Shown here: piece after piece, positions 8,421 through 17,738 of the stretch
Layout: every line of letters begins with the position of its first letter
How positions within the stretch are numbered: the stretch's first letter is position 1
From: an uncultured Lachnospiraceae bacterium
GTDB taxonomy: Bacteria; Bacillota; Clostridia; Lachnospirales; Lachnospiraceae
Direction: 5' to 3'
Assembly (NCBI GenBank): GCA_902476265.1
Contig: CABSCP010000029.1
Location: forward strand, 1-61,081
Length of the DNA: 61,081 nt
The notes under the pieces: model-generated
The model's database searches: none
The model's input: the letters and a program-made list of their open reading frames with translations, nothing else
What the model was told of the DNA's origin: nothing
Program-made: the position numbers and the translations under genes

Positions 8421-10181
8421 ATGAAGGAAAGGAAGCATAAAATTTCGATAATAAAACTGATTATCCTGAGCAATTGTGTGATCATGCCTTCCTTCTTTGG
8501 GATTAATTCATATTTCAACCAGAGATGCTACAAAAAGGCATTGGAACAGGAAATAGAAACGCAGCAGAAACAGCAGCTGTTGTTTGTTAACGGAGAACTG
8601 GAACAGGCGATGGTAGCTGTAGAGCATCAGGCAAGAGCGGTCGTAAATAACTACAGCGTAATTAAGTGCATTTTGAATTATCAAAAAAACAGCGGTTCAT
8701 ATGAACAGATGGTTTTTCAGAATAATATGAATCAGAATCTTTCTGCGGTAGCATATTCTTTGAAGGATGTTGTATCTGTAAATATTCTGATGGAAGATGA
8801 ACAATTGAGAACCAGAAAATTAAATGGCATTTATAATTATGATAAATATGCGCCGGAGGAACAGGTAAGGAAAATCAGGGAAATATCGTCAGGATGGCTT
8901 TGGAATACGAAAAACAGCCTGGATAATTTCCCTTATGTAGAACACACAATCACTTATGTATTACATTTCTATTCCGGTGTTTATTATGGAGATGCGCTGG
9001 GACATCTGGTAATTAATCTTGATGAAAATTTGTTTTATGCTCAGATGCAGCCATATAACCAGGAGGGGGCTGAAATGCTGATGTACGATCCGGAGGGAAA
9101 TATCATCAGCAGTACAGACCGGACGATTCTGGGGAAAAATATAAAAGAGACAGATTACGCCGGATATATTCCGGAAATGAATGAAGATACAGGATCAAAA
9201 GACAGAATTGTCAGTATGTATCAGGCCCATGACAAAGATTATACGATTATTGCAATTCAGGACTATACCAAAATTGCGCAGGAAGTCAGACAAATGCAAA
9301 AGTTTCTGTTTCATATTTTTTTGATTATATTTTTTGTTTTTATAGCATTCAGCGCTTTCCTGGCCTATAAAATTTCCAAACCAATTTTGAAACTGGCAAA
9401 AGAAGTGACCGGATTGAACGAGACCGACTGGACAAAACGTCTGGAAGTAAGAAGCAGTATTTATGAGATTGATGTATTGAGCACGGAATTTAATAAAAAG
9501 ATGGAAATGATTGAGAATCTTGTAACACTGACAATGATGCAGGAAAAAGCGAAGCGTAGAAGCGACATGGAAGTGCTGCAGTCACAGATTAATCCCCACT
9601 TTCTATATAATACACTGGAAACGATCAACTGGATGGTTTTGCGGATTAAGCAGAAAGAAATCAGCAGAATGGTAGTGAATCTGGGGACGTTTCTGAGGCT
9701 GAGCCTTAATAAGGGGAAAAGCGTTTATCTGGTGGGAGATGAACTGAATCATCTGAAATGCTATCTGGATATTCATAATATCCGATGCGGCGGAAAGATA
9801 GAGTTTTCTTTGGAAATGGAAGAGGGGATACAGGAGCTTCGGATGACAAAGCTTTTATTACAGCCGCTGGTTGAAAATTCAATCATGCATGGGTTTGACT
9901 TCCGGGGAGGCGCAGGAGAACTCAGTCTGAAGGTTTATCGGGAGGAAGGTTATCTGAATTTCAGATTGGAAGATGACGGTTGTGGAATGACAGAGGAACA
10001 AATCAGGGACATTTATGATATGGAGTCGGATACAGGAGTTGGATTGAAGAATGTGATGAAACGAATTCAATTTTACTATGGAAAAGACTGCGGTCTGACC
10101 ATATATTCCAAACTCGGGGAAGGCACCGTGATTGAGATGAAAATACTTGAGGATGTTCCCAATTCCCTGCTGTACACTTGA
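8421..10181 (+). CDS. YesM-type sensor histidine kinase
   Basis: A 586-residue membrane kinase. A first membrane segment lies at about residues 10-27, an extracellular sensor region follows to about 290, and a second membrane segment at about 294-318 leads into a HAMP linker. The phospho-acceptor is His393 in QINPHFLYNTLE, the signature of the YesM/LytS-like kinase class, and an ATPase domain closes the protein (DDGCGM, GVGLKNV). The start is set at the ATG after AAAGGGAGAAG, because the longer frame begins with TTG and no ribosome site. It overlaps or abuts the response regulator. It probably senses the sugar, directly or through the binding protein, and controls this locus. Confidence 0.92.
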   Translation: MKERKHKISIIKLIILSNCVIMPSFFGINSYFNQRCYKKALEQEIETQQKQQLLFVNGELEQAMVAVEHQARAVVNNYSVIKCILNYQKNSGSYEQMVFQNNMNQNLSAVAYSLKDVVSVNILMEDEQLRTRKLNGIYNYDKYAPEEQVRKIREISSGWLWNTKNSLDNFPYVEHTITYVLHFYSGVYYGDALGHLVINLDENLFYAQMQPYNQEGAEMLMYDPEGNIISSTDRTILGKNIKETDYAGYIPEMNEDTGSKDRIVSMYQAHDKDYTIIAIQDYTKIAQEVRQMQKFLFHIFLIIFFVFIAFSAFLAYKISKPILKLAKEVTGLNETDWTKRLEVRSSIYEIDVLSTEFNKKMEMIENLVTLTMMQEKAKRRSDMEVLQSQINPHFLYNTLETINWMVLRIKQKEISRMVVNLGTFLRLSLNKGKSVYLVGDELNHLKCYLDIHNIRCGGKIEFSLEMEEGIQELRMTKLLLQPLVENSIMHGFDFRGGAGELSLKVYREEGYLNFRLEDDGCGMTEEQIRDIYDMESDTGVGLKNVMKRIQFYYGKDCGLTIYSKLGEGTVIEMKILEDVPNSLLYT

Positions 10182-10192
10182 TAGGAGATTGT

Positions 10193-11707
10193 ATGCTGTA
10201 TAAAATTTTTCTGGTTGATGATGAAGAGTGGATTCTGTCGGGACTGCAGGAAGCTGTTGAATGGGAAAAGGCAGGATTCTGCGTATCGGGTGCATATACA
10301 AACGGAAAAGAAGCTTTGGCGGAAATCGAAAAGAATCCGCCGGATGCAATACTGTCAGACATAAAAATGCCGATTCTGGACGGAATATCCATGGTAAAGG
10401 AATTGAGAAACAGGGGACTGGAACAAATTGAAGTCGTGTTTTTGAGCGGCTATGACGACTTTGAACTGGCACAATCCTCCCTGCGTCTCGGCGCGGTGGA
10501 TTATGTATTGAAGCCCTGCACACCGGAAGAAATTGAGGAAGTATTCGGCAGAATTAGGGAAAAGCTGGACAAAAGACATAAGGCGGAAACAGAACAGATT
10601 GCGGCAAAGGAGATGCTAGATACCGGCACTTTGCTTTTCAGAAATGCTGTCTATTATGCAATTACACATGAACAGGAACAATCTTATCAACGGCTGTTGG
10701 CTCAGTATTCCGAAATTGTGGAGGAAGAGAAACGAAAGACATTACAGGTAATTTCGGTTGCCTTATCGGGAACGATAGAAGGAATTGTACCGGATCAGGA
10801 AGAATTGGAAGCAATTGAATTTTTGAAGGAATCCGCTTCGTTGAATATGGAACAGAATGGCAGTGTGCATTTGCTTTCAAATGGATTTTCTTTTTCCTAT
10901 GTATTTCTGGATGTTGCGCAGGAAGAAGCGGAAAGTTTAATTAATGAACTGGGACGTGAAATCAGGAAAAGAACAGGGAAACATTTGGGTTTTGGAAAAA
11001 GCTTGCAGTATCGTGGGTTTCATACATTATCAGCCGCATACAATATGTCTTTGAATCAGCTGTATCAACTGGATAATGCTCTGGAACAAAAGAAACTGTT
11101 TATGGGGATTGAAAATGATACAATTTTAAAAGCAGCCATAGCGGATGGAGACCAGCAGATTATACTTTGGAGCCTGAAGAACTGGATTTCCAAAATAGAC
11201 GGGACAAAGGAACAATATCGGTGGAAGCTGTTTCGCCATTTGCTGTATGTGATGAGTGTTTTCACGCTGCAACGCGGACATTCAGCATGGTCAATTCAAA
11301 ATTTATACGGTTCGCTGAAAGTGGAAGACTATCATAGCGGAAAGGAAAAGGTGATTTCTTTTGTCAAGGCAGAGTTTCTGTTAAACCGGAAGGACGGGGA
11401 TAAAAATGCCAATATGTGCAGGGAGGTAGCGAAGTATATCAGTACGAATTACGCAGAAAATATTACGCTGCAGGAATTATCCGAAATCTTTTATATTTCA
11501 CCAAATTATCTCGGAACACTATTTAAAAAGTATTTTGGAATCGGAATAAAGGAGTATCAGGTATCTGTGCGGATGGAGCAGGCGGAAGTGTTGATTACAA
11601 GCGGGAAGTTTAAGCTTTATCAGGTAGCTGAAATGGTAGGATACCCTAATTACGAATATTTCAGAAAGATCTATTATCGGCATAATGGAAGAAATCCTTC
11701 TGAATAA
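10193..11707 (+). CDS. YesN-type response regulator with AraC helix-turn-helix
   Basis: A 504-residue cytoplasmic regulator. The receiver domain occupies about 1-120 with acidic residues at VDDEEW, the phospho-acceptor Asp56 in ILSDIKMP and the conserved Lys in VLKPC. A middle region of unknown fold follows. The C-terminal 100 residues are an AraC-type double helix-turn-helix (ITLQELSEIFYISPNYLG, YQVAEMVGYPNYEYFRKIY). AGGAG stands 6 bp before the chosen ATG. It pairs with the kinase gene immediately upstream and should activate the alpha-mannoside operon, although no binding site could be identified. Confidence 0.93.
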   Translation: MLYKIFLVDDEEWILSGLQEAVEWEKAGFCVSGAYTNGKEALAEIEKNPPDAILSDIKMPILDGISMVKELRNRGLEQIEVVFLSGYDDFELAQSSLRLGAVDYVLKPCTPEEIEEVFGRIREKLDKRHKAETEQIAAKEMLDTGTLLFRNAVYYAITHEQEQSYQRLLAQYSEIVEEEKRKTLQVISVALSGTIEGIVPDQEELEAIEFLKESASLNMEQNGSVHLLSNGFSFSYVFLDVAQEEAESLINELGREIRKRTGKHLGFGKSLQYRGFHTLSAAYNMSLNQLYQLDNALEQKKLFMGIENDTILKAAIADGDQQIILWSLKNWISKIDGTKEQYRWKLFRHLLYVMSVFTLQRGHSAWSIQNLYGSLKVEDYHSGKEKVISFVKAEFLLNRKDGDKNANMCREVAKYISTNYAENITLQELSEIFYISPNYLGTLFKKYFGIGIKEYQVSVRMEQAEVLITSGKFKLYQVAEMVGYPNYEYFRKIYYRHNGRNPSE

Positions 11708-11730
11708 AAAATGATAAAAAGGAGATTGTT

Positions 11731-12717
11731 ATGACGAACAGGGAACTCTTTATACAGACACTGAAATGTCAGAAAACCGGCGGGCAGGTTCCGCATTTTG
11801 AAATGGCATTTTATCTCACGATGGAGGCATTTGGGAAGGTACATCCTTCTCATCGGAATTATGAGCAGTGGAACCAGATGAGCTTTGAGGAAAAGAAGCT
11901 GCATATTGATGATATGGCCAATTTGTTCATTGATACGGCAAAGAGATATTCCCACAGCGCCATTTTTGTCCGGCCCAATCCAAATGATTTAGAGACTACA
12001 CAGGCGCTTTTAGAGGTAATCCGGGAGAAATCAGGAGACGAATATTATCTGACCATGCACGGGGATCCTACCTGGGCAATTCCTGACGGCAGCAATATGA
12101 TGGATTTTGCAACACAGATGATCGAGGAGCCGGAAGTATTGAACGAAGAGAGCAGGCGCAGAGTGGAGAGATGCTTGGAGTTTGCGGCAAAGCTGGATCA
12201 AAGAGGGCATTTGCTGGATGGCTTTAACCTGAATTCTGATTATTGTTTCAATACGAATCCGTTCTTTTCCAGTGAACGTTTTGAGGAGCTGATTGCACCA
12301 TATTTAAAGGAAGTGATCAGTGAATATCATAAAATGGGCTATTATAGTATCAAACATACAGATGGAAACATCATGCCGATTGTAAAGCAGATTGCCGATT
12401 GCGGGCCGGATGCGATTCACTCTCTGGATCCTCAGGGGGGCGTTGATTTAACAGAGGTCCGCAGACTGGTAGGGAACAAGATTGCCTTAATTGGCAACGT
12501 AAACTGCGGACTTTTACAGACCGGGACTGACGAAGAATGCCGTCAGGATATTTTAAGGGCGCTTCATCAGGGGATGGAGACGGGAAAAGGATATATTTTT
12601 TCGACATCAAACTGTGTTTATACAGGTATGCCTTTGAAGCGTTATGAGATGATGGTTGACCTCTGGAAAGAATACGGAAATTATGATCAACTTCCCCACG
12701 ATTTTTCCGACGTTTAA
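11731..12717 (+). CDS. Uroporphyrinogen decarboxylase-like (URO-D superfamily) protein
   Basis: A 328-residue TIM-barrel protein of the URO-D/methyltransferase superfamily. The superfamily signature IKHTDGNIMPIVKQIADCGPD is near residue 207, followed by GNVNCG and STSNCV. His209, Cys259 and Cys294 could be metal ligands of the kind used by cobamide-dependent methyltransferases of this superfamily, but no corrinoid protein or activator is nearby. It has a good ribosome site and ends the alpha-mannoside operon before a strong terminator. True haem biosynthesis is unlikely, because HemE sequences look different and no haem genes are nearby. A role on a methylated or otherwise modified sugar is only a suggestion. 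Confidence 0.75.
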   Translation: MTNRELFIQTLKCQKTGGQVPHFEMAFYLTMEAFGKVHPSHRNYEQWNQMSFEEKKLHIDDMANLFIDTAKRYSHSAIFVRPNPNDLETTQALLEVIREKSGDEYYLTMHGDPTWAIPDGSNMMDFATQMIEEPEVLNEESRRRVERCLEFAAKLDQRGHLLDGFNLNSDYCFNTNPFFSSERFEELIAPYLKEVISEYHKMGYYSIKHTDGNIMPIVKQIADCGPDAIHSLDPQGGVDLTEVRRLVGNKIALIGNVNCGLLQTGTDEECRQDILRALHQGMETGKGYIFSTSNCVYTGMPLKRYEMMVDLWKEYGNYDQLPHDFSDV

Positions 12718-12777
12718 AATAGTGACTTTTATTAGCGGAAAGAGCACTTTGTTGATATTCCACCATTATGAATTACC

Positions 12778-12813
12778 AAAAAAGCCATTGCACTGATAAG
12801 TGCAATGGCTTTT
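12778..12813. terminator. Bidirectional intrinsic terminator
   Basis: AAAGCCATTGCACT pairs with AGTGCAATGGCTTT around a short loop, with A- and T-runs on the two sides. It closes the plus-strand mannoside operon and the minus-strand tRNA-Gly. Confidence 0.9.
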
Positions 12814-12822
12814 AAAAAGGAG

Positions 12823-12895
12823 AGCGACAGACGGGGCTCGAACCCGCGACCTCCACCTTGGCAAGGTGGCGTACTACCAACTGTACTACTGTCGC
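12823..12895 (-). tRNA. tRNA-Gly (anticodon GCC)
   Basis: All four arms can be drawn on the minus strand. The acceptor stem is GCGACAG with CTGTCGC, the anticodon stem-loop is CCACC-TTGCCAA-GGTGG with anticodon GCC, and the T arm is GCGGG-TTCGAGC-CCCGT. CCA is not encoded. A promoter lies upstream and the bidirectional terminator downstream. Confidence 0.97.
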
Positions 12896-12939
12896 ATATT
12901 TCTCTGAGGTGTTTTGTGCATTCCCCAGCGACGAAAATT

Positions 12940-12968
12940 ATAATATCATAAAGGAATTTATTTTGCAA
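12940..12968 (-). promoter_or_regulatory. Promoter of tRNA-Gly
   Basis: On the minus strand TTGCAA (963-968 of the 12-kb block) and TATTAT (940-945) are 17 bp apart, about 45 bp upstream of the tRNA. Confidence 0.65.
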
Positions 12969-13016
12969 GCCTTTTTTTGAAAAAAATAGAATTATTTTGA
13001 AGTTTTGAAATACTGT

Positions 13017-13067
13017 GAAAGAAATGCCCGGGAAATCTATACGGCAGAATTTCCGGGCATTTCTTTC
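13017..13067. terminator. Terminator hairpin of the GH9 operon
   Basis: A 19-bp inverted repeat with one bulged base (GAAAGAAATGCCCGG facing CCGGGCATTTCTTTC) lies 11 bp after the GH9 stop codon on the minus strand. The T-rich arms make it a likely terminator in that direction. Confidence 0.8.
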
Positions 13068-13077
13068 TTATTTCATA

Positions 13078-15438
13078 TTAATAGAGATCTGCAGCCAGCC
13101 ACAGAAAGCGTCCTACTGAGCTGGTCCATACTTCCTTGTAGGTGGCGTTGTTTTCCATCGGCCAGAAAGGAACATCTTCGTTTCCACGGGTTTCAATGCC
13201 TACAGGAATACTGCCGGCCATTTCTCCGTTGAGAGCGCCGTATTGCTGAGCAAAATTGCGCCCTGCGCCGTACATTAGCGACTGACCAAAAGGATTTTTG
13301 CCAAAAATCCAGTAAATTTGATCTCTGGCAATGTTAGTTAGTTCCCGGTCTTTCAGGAAACGACCCAAAATAGAGGCAGATTTCCCCAGGGAGAGATGAA
13401 TGACAGTATTTCCGCGGAATGAAAACCAGACGGGAAAATGCCTCAGGCAGTATTTATCATTCAAACGGATCCCATTTTCCAGCTGCTCCCGATAATTTGG
13501 ACTGTCCTCTTCGAAGGTGGTCATCAGGTGCAGCAGAGGAAAAGTTTCTTTATCCAGGCATTCATCCATTTTGTGGATACCTGCAGGCAACATGCCATAA
13601 GGCTGTGTATAACTGTAAATATTTTTTAAATAATTGCCATATAGTTTCATAGCCCTTTCCCAGCGGGCTCGTTTGGGATGTCCGGGCTGGGTCAGGCAGA
13701 GCGCTTCCAGAGACTGCACATAGATTTGATCTCTGGACTGGTGGTTAAAATGAACAATGGTTCGGTGATCCGGGTCACGGTAAAAAAATCCTGACATGGG
13801 GCAGTCTTTTTGCCCGGTTTCCTGGCAGAGGAGCATCTGGTCTGCATATTCCACCGCAGTCTTTGCATAAAAAGAATCTTGATTGCAGGCATAAATCCGG
13901 GAGGCAGACCAACTGGCGGTTGCCCAGTACTGAGAAAGGCTGCTGTTATAACTGTGTTCAAAAAAGATGGGAAGTTCCATTCCTTTTTCAGCAAAGCGTT
14001 GGCGGGCAAATTCGAAATCTTCACAGGCTGCCGACAGGCATTTCCAGGAAAGATCAGGATCTGTTGCCGAGAGAACCTGTGAAGCAAAGGCCTCCACTCC
14101 AGCCATCAGGAAGTTTTCAAAAGCATGATTATGGACTCTGGCATAACAATCATCCATGTTGCCCACAAAGCCATCGCTCCATCGGCGGATGCCGGCGCTG
14201 GTAGCCCGATAACCGTCTGAAAAACGTGTGCGAAGGACGAAATCCAGACCCCAGACGGCTTCTTCCAGAATGCGGGCATAAAGAGCAGGTTCCTGAAACT
14301 GTACCCGCTGTGCTGTTTCAAGAAGTGCGTGGACAACCTCAGCTGTTTGGAGGGTCTGCTGACTGACATCTCCTGCATCGTGCCATCCTCCGCTGTAGGA
14401 CAGGGATAAACCCTGATGCTTTGCGATGATATCCTGGTGACAGGTTCCGTGTCCTCTGCACACCGGGTAACCGCAGCGCTCACAGTATAGGAAATGTACC
14501 GCTTTCCAGACTGATTGGTACAGCGGGTGAGCGGATATGGGAAAAGGTTCACTGCAAAGCGTTTCTGATTTCAGATAATATAGCCCCTCTGCCTGTACGG
14601 AAGAAAAATCCCATTTATAAAAAGAACCTTTTTCATTTTCAACAGGCATAGGGATGCCTTCAAAAACCACTCGGTCGCTATCGGCGCAGTAGACCTGGAA
14701 AAAGTCTGTCTTTTCTGCAGTGACCGCTGTTTTTTCACCGTCTGCCCAATACCCTTCTGTGGAAAGGACAATGGTATTTTCGTCGCATTGCCATCCCAGT
14801 GTATGACTGACGCCGGGGGAATATTCCAGCCGGATATCTTTTATTTCAAAGCAAAGGTTATCACCCATGGACAGTTCCTGCCCATAACTGTGGACAATAA
14901 AGACAAGAGAGGAAACACGGTCCCTGGGAAGAGACGGAAATTCCCAAATACAGTCATTCCAACAGTTGTTTTTCAGATGAATTGTATGATATCCTTCTCT
15001 GCCATATTTATCAGGAAGTTTTTCTCTGCCGTCATTATAAATCTGAAGGGCAATCAGAGGGGAGTGCATTCCCCGACAGCGAGGGAAAATCTGAAAACGC
15101 AGACGGTTAAAGGACTGCCAGTCCGCGTCCTTCAGGATAAGGCTTGCTTCCAGTGCGCCAAAGGTGCAGTAATCGCCGTCTGAAGGGGAACCTTCCGGCC
15201 AGAAATCTGCCCTGGCCGGGGCATTCAGACAAAGCGAATTTTCAGGAGTGAGAGAAATACTGCCCCGTCCTGAGGCTTTCCACACGGATAAATCATTGCC
15301 GTCCCAGAGACATTGAGACCGTCGGATGATTTTTTGCCGGCTGCGATGTTCCAGGGAATCCGTTTCGTCTACATCCATCCGCCAATGCAGCATGCCTGTG
15401 TTTAAGAGGATCTGATCAAATTCATTTCGACTTTTCAT
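13078..15438 (-). CDS. Glycoside hydrolase family 9 protein with N-terminal beta domains
   Basis: A 786-residue protein. About 1-190 looks like a carbohydrate-binding-type beta-sandwich, and about 200-290 an Ig-like domain of the kind preceding GH9 barrels. The (alpha/alpha)6 catalytic domain follows. GGWHDAGD carries Asp354 and Asp357, the family's nucleophilic-water base pair, and KEVW near the end carries Glu769, the expected acid. GKNPFGQSLMYGAG is a further GH9 hallmark. No signal peptide, so it should cut imported beta-linked oligosaccharides. GH9 contains cellulases, cellodextrinases and exo-beta-glucosaminidases; the nearby amino-sugar kinase and deaminase favour the last. It is the last gene of the minus-strand LacI operon. 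Confidence 0.88.
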   Translation of the reverse strand: MKSRNEFDQILLNTGMLHWRMDVDETDSLEHRSRQKIIRRSQCLWDGNDLSVWKASGRGSISLTPENSLCLNAPARADFWPEGSPSDGDYCTFGALEASLILKDADWQSFNRLRFQIFPRCRGMHSPLIALQIYNDGREKLPDKYGREGYHTIHLKNNCWNDCIWEFPSLPRDRVSSLVFIVHSYGQELSMGDNLCFEIKDIRLEYSPGVSHTLGWQCDENTIVLSTEGYWADGEKTAVTAEKTDFFQVYCADSDRVVFEGIPMPVENEKGSFYKWDFSSVQAEGLYYLKSETLCSEPFPISAHPLYQSVWKAVHFLYCERCGYPVCRGHGTCHQDIIAKHQGLSLSYSGGWHDAGDVSQQTLQTAEVVHALLETAQRVQFQEPALYARILEEAVWGLDFVLRTRFSDGYRATSAGIRRWSDGFVGNMDDCYARVHNHAFENFLMAGVEAFASQVLSATDPDLSWKCLSAACEDFEFARQRFAEKGMELPIFFEHSYNSSLSQYWATASWSASRIYACNQDSFYAKTAVEYADQMLLCQETGQKDCPMSGFFYRDPDHRTIVHFNHQSRDQIYVQSLEALCLTQPGHPKRARWERAMKLYGNYLKNIYSYTQPYGMLPAGIHKMDECLDKETFPLLHLMTTFEEDSPNYREQLENGIRLNDKYCLRHFPVWFSFRGNTVIHLSLGKSASILGRFLKDRELTNIARDQIYWIFGKNPFGQSLMYGAGRNFAQQYGALNGEMAGSIPVGIETRGNEDVPFWPMENNATYKEVWTSSVGRFLWLAADLY

Positions 15439-15449
15439 AGGTACCTCAT

Positions 15450-15875
15450 TTATATGTGAGCGTCAGCATCCACGTCCTGGATCAGTTCAACGATCTCTCC
15501 GCCGGGAGCTGTAAGGAAACCAAATTTCATGTGGACAATCTGGCCGGAACGGGTGGGAATATGGGAGATTGCAGGCTGGGTATTTACGGTAGCACCGTTT
15601 TGGACAGCTTTTTGATAGGAGGCCTCCATATCGTCGGTCCAGATAGCTACGTGTTGCCATTTTCCCAGAGAAAAAAGTTCATTACTTTCGAATATTTCAA
15701 GGAAGTCTCCGGTGCCAAGATCCAGAATAAAAGCATGATCATCCTTACCTTCAGCTCCCCACTCCGCAACCAGGGCCGCGTCAAATGCTTTTTGATAAAA
15801 TTCTGCAGTCTTATATAAATTAGGCACCCGCAGACAAACATGATGGATGCCCTTTTGTTTTAATCTCTGATACAT
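15450..15875 (-). CDS. VOC (glyoxalase/bleomycin-resistance fold) family protein
   Basis: A 141-residue cytoplasmic protein covering a full pair of beta-alpha-beta-beta-beta modules. IHHVCLRVPNLYKTAEFY opens the first and HVAIWTDDMEASYQ the second; candidate metal ligands are His11/His12 and Glu60 of the first module, with the second-module His and the Glu of GGEIVEL. Members of this superfamily bind metals and act as isomerases, lyases or dioxygenases, and the sequence does not tell which. It lies between ThuA and GH9 with small gaps, so it belongs to the same transcript. An epimerase or keto-sugar isomerase step is possible. Confidence 0.85.
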   Translation of the reverse strand: MYQRLKQKGIHHVCLRVPNLYKTAEFYQKAFDAALVAEWGAEGKDDHAFILDLGTGDFLEIFESNELFSLGKWQHVAIWTDDMEASYQKAVQNGATVNTQPAISHIPTRSGQIVHMKFGFLTAPGGEIVELIQDVDADAHI

Positions 15876-15900
15876 GATTTATTATTTCCTTTCTTTGTGT

Positions 15901-16671
15901 TCATTTTCTGTGATCAAGATTTTCCCGGGGGGTTCCGCTGAGGTGCTCGGTTCCTGACGGCGGGATAATCATAGAAGGATCCGGCGCCATCCACTTGACC
16001 GCATTGCGCAGAACCTGGTGAATTTCTTTTTGGTAAAGAACCGGGAAGGTCTCGTGGCCTGGAGTGAACTGGAACAGCTTTCCTCTTCCACGATAAAAAA
16101 TATTGCCGCTGCGACAGACATCGCCGCCTTCCCACCAGGCAAGAAAGACGGTCTGATCAGGCTCCGGAATCAGCTGCGGTTCCCCATACATTTCATCGGC
16201 AGGAATTTCAATACATTCGTCAATACCATAGGTGATGGGATGGCCGGGATTAATGACCCATACCTTTTCTTTTTCGCCTTTTGGCATGGTACGGAAACGA
16301 CCCCACAATCCTGCATCGTAATAGATGCCCAGCATCCTCTGCCATGGTTTTGAAAAGATGGAGGCATGAAGGGCGATAAATCCCATTCCTCTATTGACCA
16401 CATGATAGCAGATCCTGTCCGCAATTCTGTCATCGAAAGAGTCATTGTCAATGTGGCTCCACCATATCAGGACGTCTGTGGCGGCTAAAATTTCTTCCGT
16501 CAGGCCATGGGAGGGCATATCCTGAGTGGCAATTGTCACTTCATAATCCTGATAGCCGGTAAAAGCATGGACGATTGCGGCATGGATGCCATCCGGATAA
16601 ATGGATTTTACAGGTTCAAAACGATCCTGATTGTGTTCATTAAAAATAGTAACGTGTATTTTTCTGTTCAT
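15901..16671 (-). CDS. ThuA-domain protein
   Basis: A 256-residue protein with the ThuA/class I glutamine-amidotransferase-like fold. Seen are VTIFNEHNQDRFE at the N-terminus, ATDVLIWWSHIDND, GMGFIALHASIFSKPW and GRGKLFQFTPGHETFPV. ThuA proteins are needed for use of some disaccharides through keto-sugar intermediates in rhizobia, but their reaction is not settled. It has a good AGAAAGGA ribosome site and lies in the minus-strand operon between the dehydrogenase and the VOC gene. A second ThuA gene of different sequence lies in the divergent operon. Confidence 0.88.
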   Translation of the reverse strand: MNRKIHVTIFNEHNQDRFEPVKSIYPDGIHAAIVHAFTGYQDYEVTIATQDMPSHGLTEEILAATDVLIWWSHIDNDSFDDRIADRICYHVVNRGMGFIALHASIFSKPWQRMLGIYYDAGLWGRFRTMPKGEKEKVWVINPGHPITYGIDECIEIPADEMYGEPQLIPEPDQTVFLAWWEGGDVCRSGNIFYRGRGKLFQFTPGHETFPVLYQKEIHQVLRNAVKWMAPDPSMIIPPSGTEHLSGTPRENLDHRK

Positions 16672-16706
16672 GAATAATCCTTTCTGAATGAGAGAACCGC
16701 ATAAAG

Positions 16707-17696
16707 TCAGTCCACAAGCATCCTCCAGTCAAAAACAGCGCAGGGCTTTTCCAGCTTTCCGGTGGCAATGGCAGGATAGAGGGAAACACAGTCACGGGGA
16801 TGGAAAAGTTCATAAATGCCGTCCGTGCGGATCGCGTTTTGAGCAATCCAGCGGAGTGCCGTTTCCATGCTATGCATATTACTGTTGGGATCAAAGTCTC
16901 CGGAATGCCGGGGCAGAGACCATTCCCAGCCAGAATATACATGGAGATAAGAGTAAAAAATCTGGCGCAGTAATTCATGGGCGGAAAGGTCACTGGTACG
17001 TTTCCAGGGGACCCCGACCAGGGCCAAATCACCCATCTGCCGGATGTAAGGAATCATAGAAAGGATGGCATTATCATTGCCGGAACAGTCTACCGCCAGA
17101 CCGATGCTCTGCCTGGCCAGGCCAAAGCTTTGGACAGATGCACCGGTGTTTTTGAGGCCGCAGGCAGCGGCTGTTTCTCTCCTTTTTTCATTGGGATCGA
17201 TGGCATAAACATCATAGCCGCAGTGCTGAGCCACCTGAGCACACATGAGTCCGACGATTCCCAGACCGCTGACCATCATCGGTTCTGTAGGCTTAATACT
17301 GCTTTTTAAGAGAGCGGTCATGGAAACGGCGGGAAAGCGGCAAAGGGCTGCTTTTTCCACAGGGATTTCCTTCGGCACTTTGAAAACATCTCTGGCAGCC
17401 GCACGGTTGTACAACTTATGAGGAGTCAGAGAAAAAACGCGGTCACCGGGCTTGAAATTGGAAACTTCACTTCCGGTTTCCAAAACTTCCAGAATATTGG
17501 CATATCCTGTTTCACAGGGATAAAGACCTTCGCTGCCGCCATAGCCCATAAAACCGCCTGTTTCAGAACCGTTGGAAACGACGGAAACCAGCGTTTTACC
17601 AATGATTTCATGGGGAGCAGGTTTGTCCGAAAAAGTTGAGGCGATCAGTTCAGCACTCTGCCTCCGGGTAAAGATTATACTGTAATTTGTATACAT
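16707..17696 (-). CDS. Medium-chain dehydrogenase/reductase (threonine-dehydrogenase-like)
   Basis: A 329-residue oxidoreductase. The N-terminal catalytic domain contains PHEIIGKTLVSVVSNGSE and FKPGDRVFSL; the Rossmann domain has VSGLGIVGLMCAQVAQ followed by the acidic AIDPNEKR, which suggests NAD. The usual structural zinc cysteine cluster is missing and the catalytic Cys/His ligands are not obvious, so it may belong to a zinc-free subgroup. It probably oxidises or reduces a sugar carbon. It is the first enzyme gene after lacI. A small hairpin (17709-17727) lies just before its start and its ribosome site is weak. Confidence 0.82.
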   Translation of the reverse strand: MYTNYSIIFTRRQSAELIASTFSDKPAPHEIIGKTLVSVVSNGSETGGFMGYGGSEGLYPCETGYANILEVLETGSEVSNFKPGDRVFSLTPHKLYNRAAARDVFKVPKEIPVEKAALCRFPAVSMTALLKSSIKPTEPMMVSGLGIVGLMCAQVAQHCGYDVYAIDPNEKRRETAAACGLKNTGASVQSFGLARQSIGLAVDCSGNDNAILSMIPYIRQMGDLALVGVPWKRTSDLSAHELLRQIFYSYLHVYSGWEWSLPRHSGDFDPNSNMHSMETALRWIAQNAIRTDGIYELFHPRDCVSLYPAIATGKLEKPCAVFDWRMLVD

Positions 17697-17708
17697 TTTG
17701 ACACACTT

Positions 17709-17727
17709 TCTGCCGCTTATGCGGCAA
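17709..17727. repeat. Short hairpin between lacI and the dehydrogenase
   Basis: TGCCGC and GCGGCA flank a TTAT loop, in the 42-bp gap. There is no T-run on the minus strand, so it is more likely an mRNA processing or stability hairpin than a terminator. Confidence 0.45.
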
Positions 17728-17738
17728 AGAACGAATGA

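Noticed and set aside
11731..12717. Haem-biosynthesis HemE
   Set aside because: Fold family matches but the N-terminal HemE signature and any haem gene neighbours are missing.
1..12895. Genomic island inserted at tRNA-Gly
   Set aside because: The AT-rich locus next to the tRNA 3' end suggested it, but no integrase and no repeat of the tRNA end were found.
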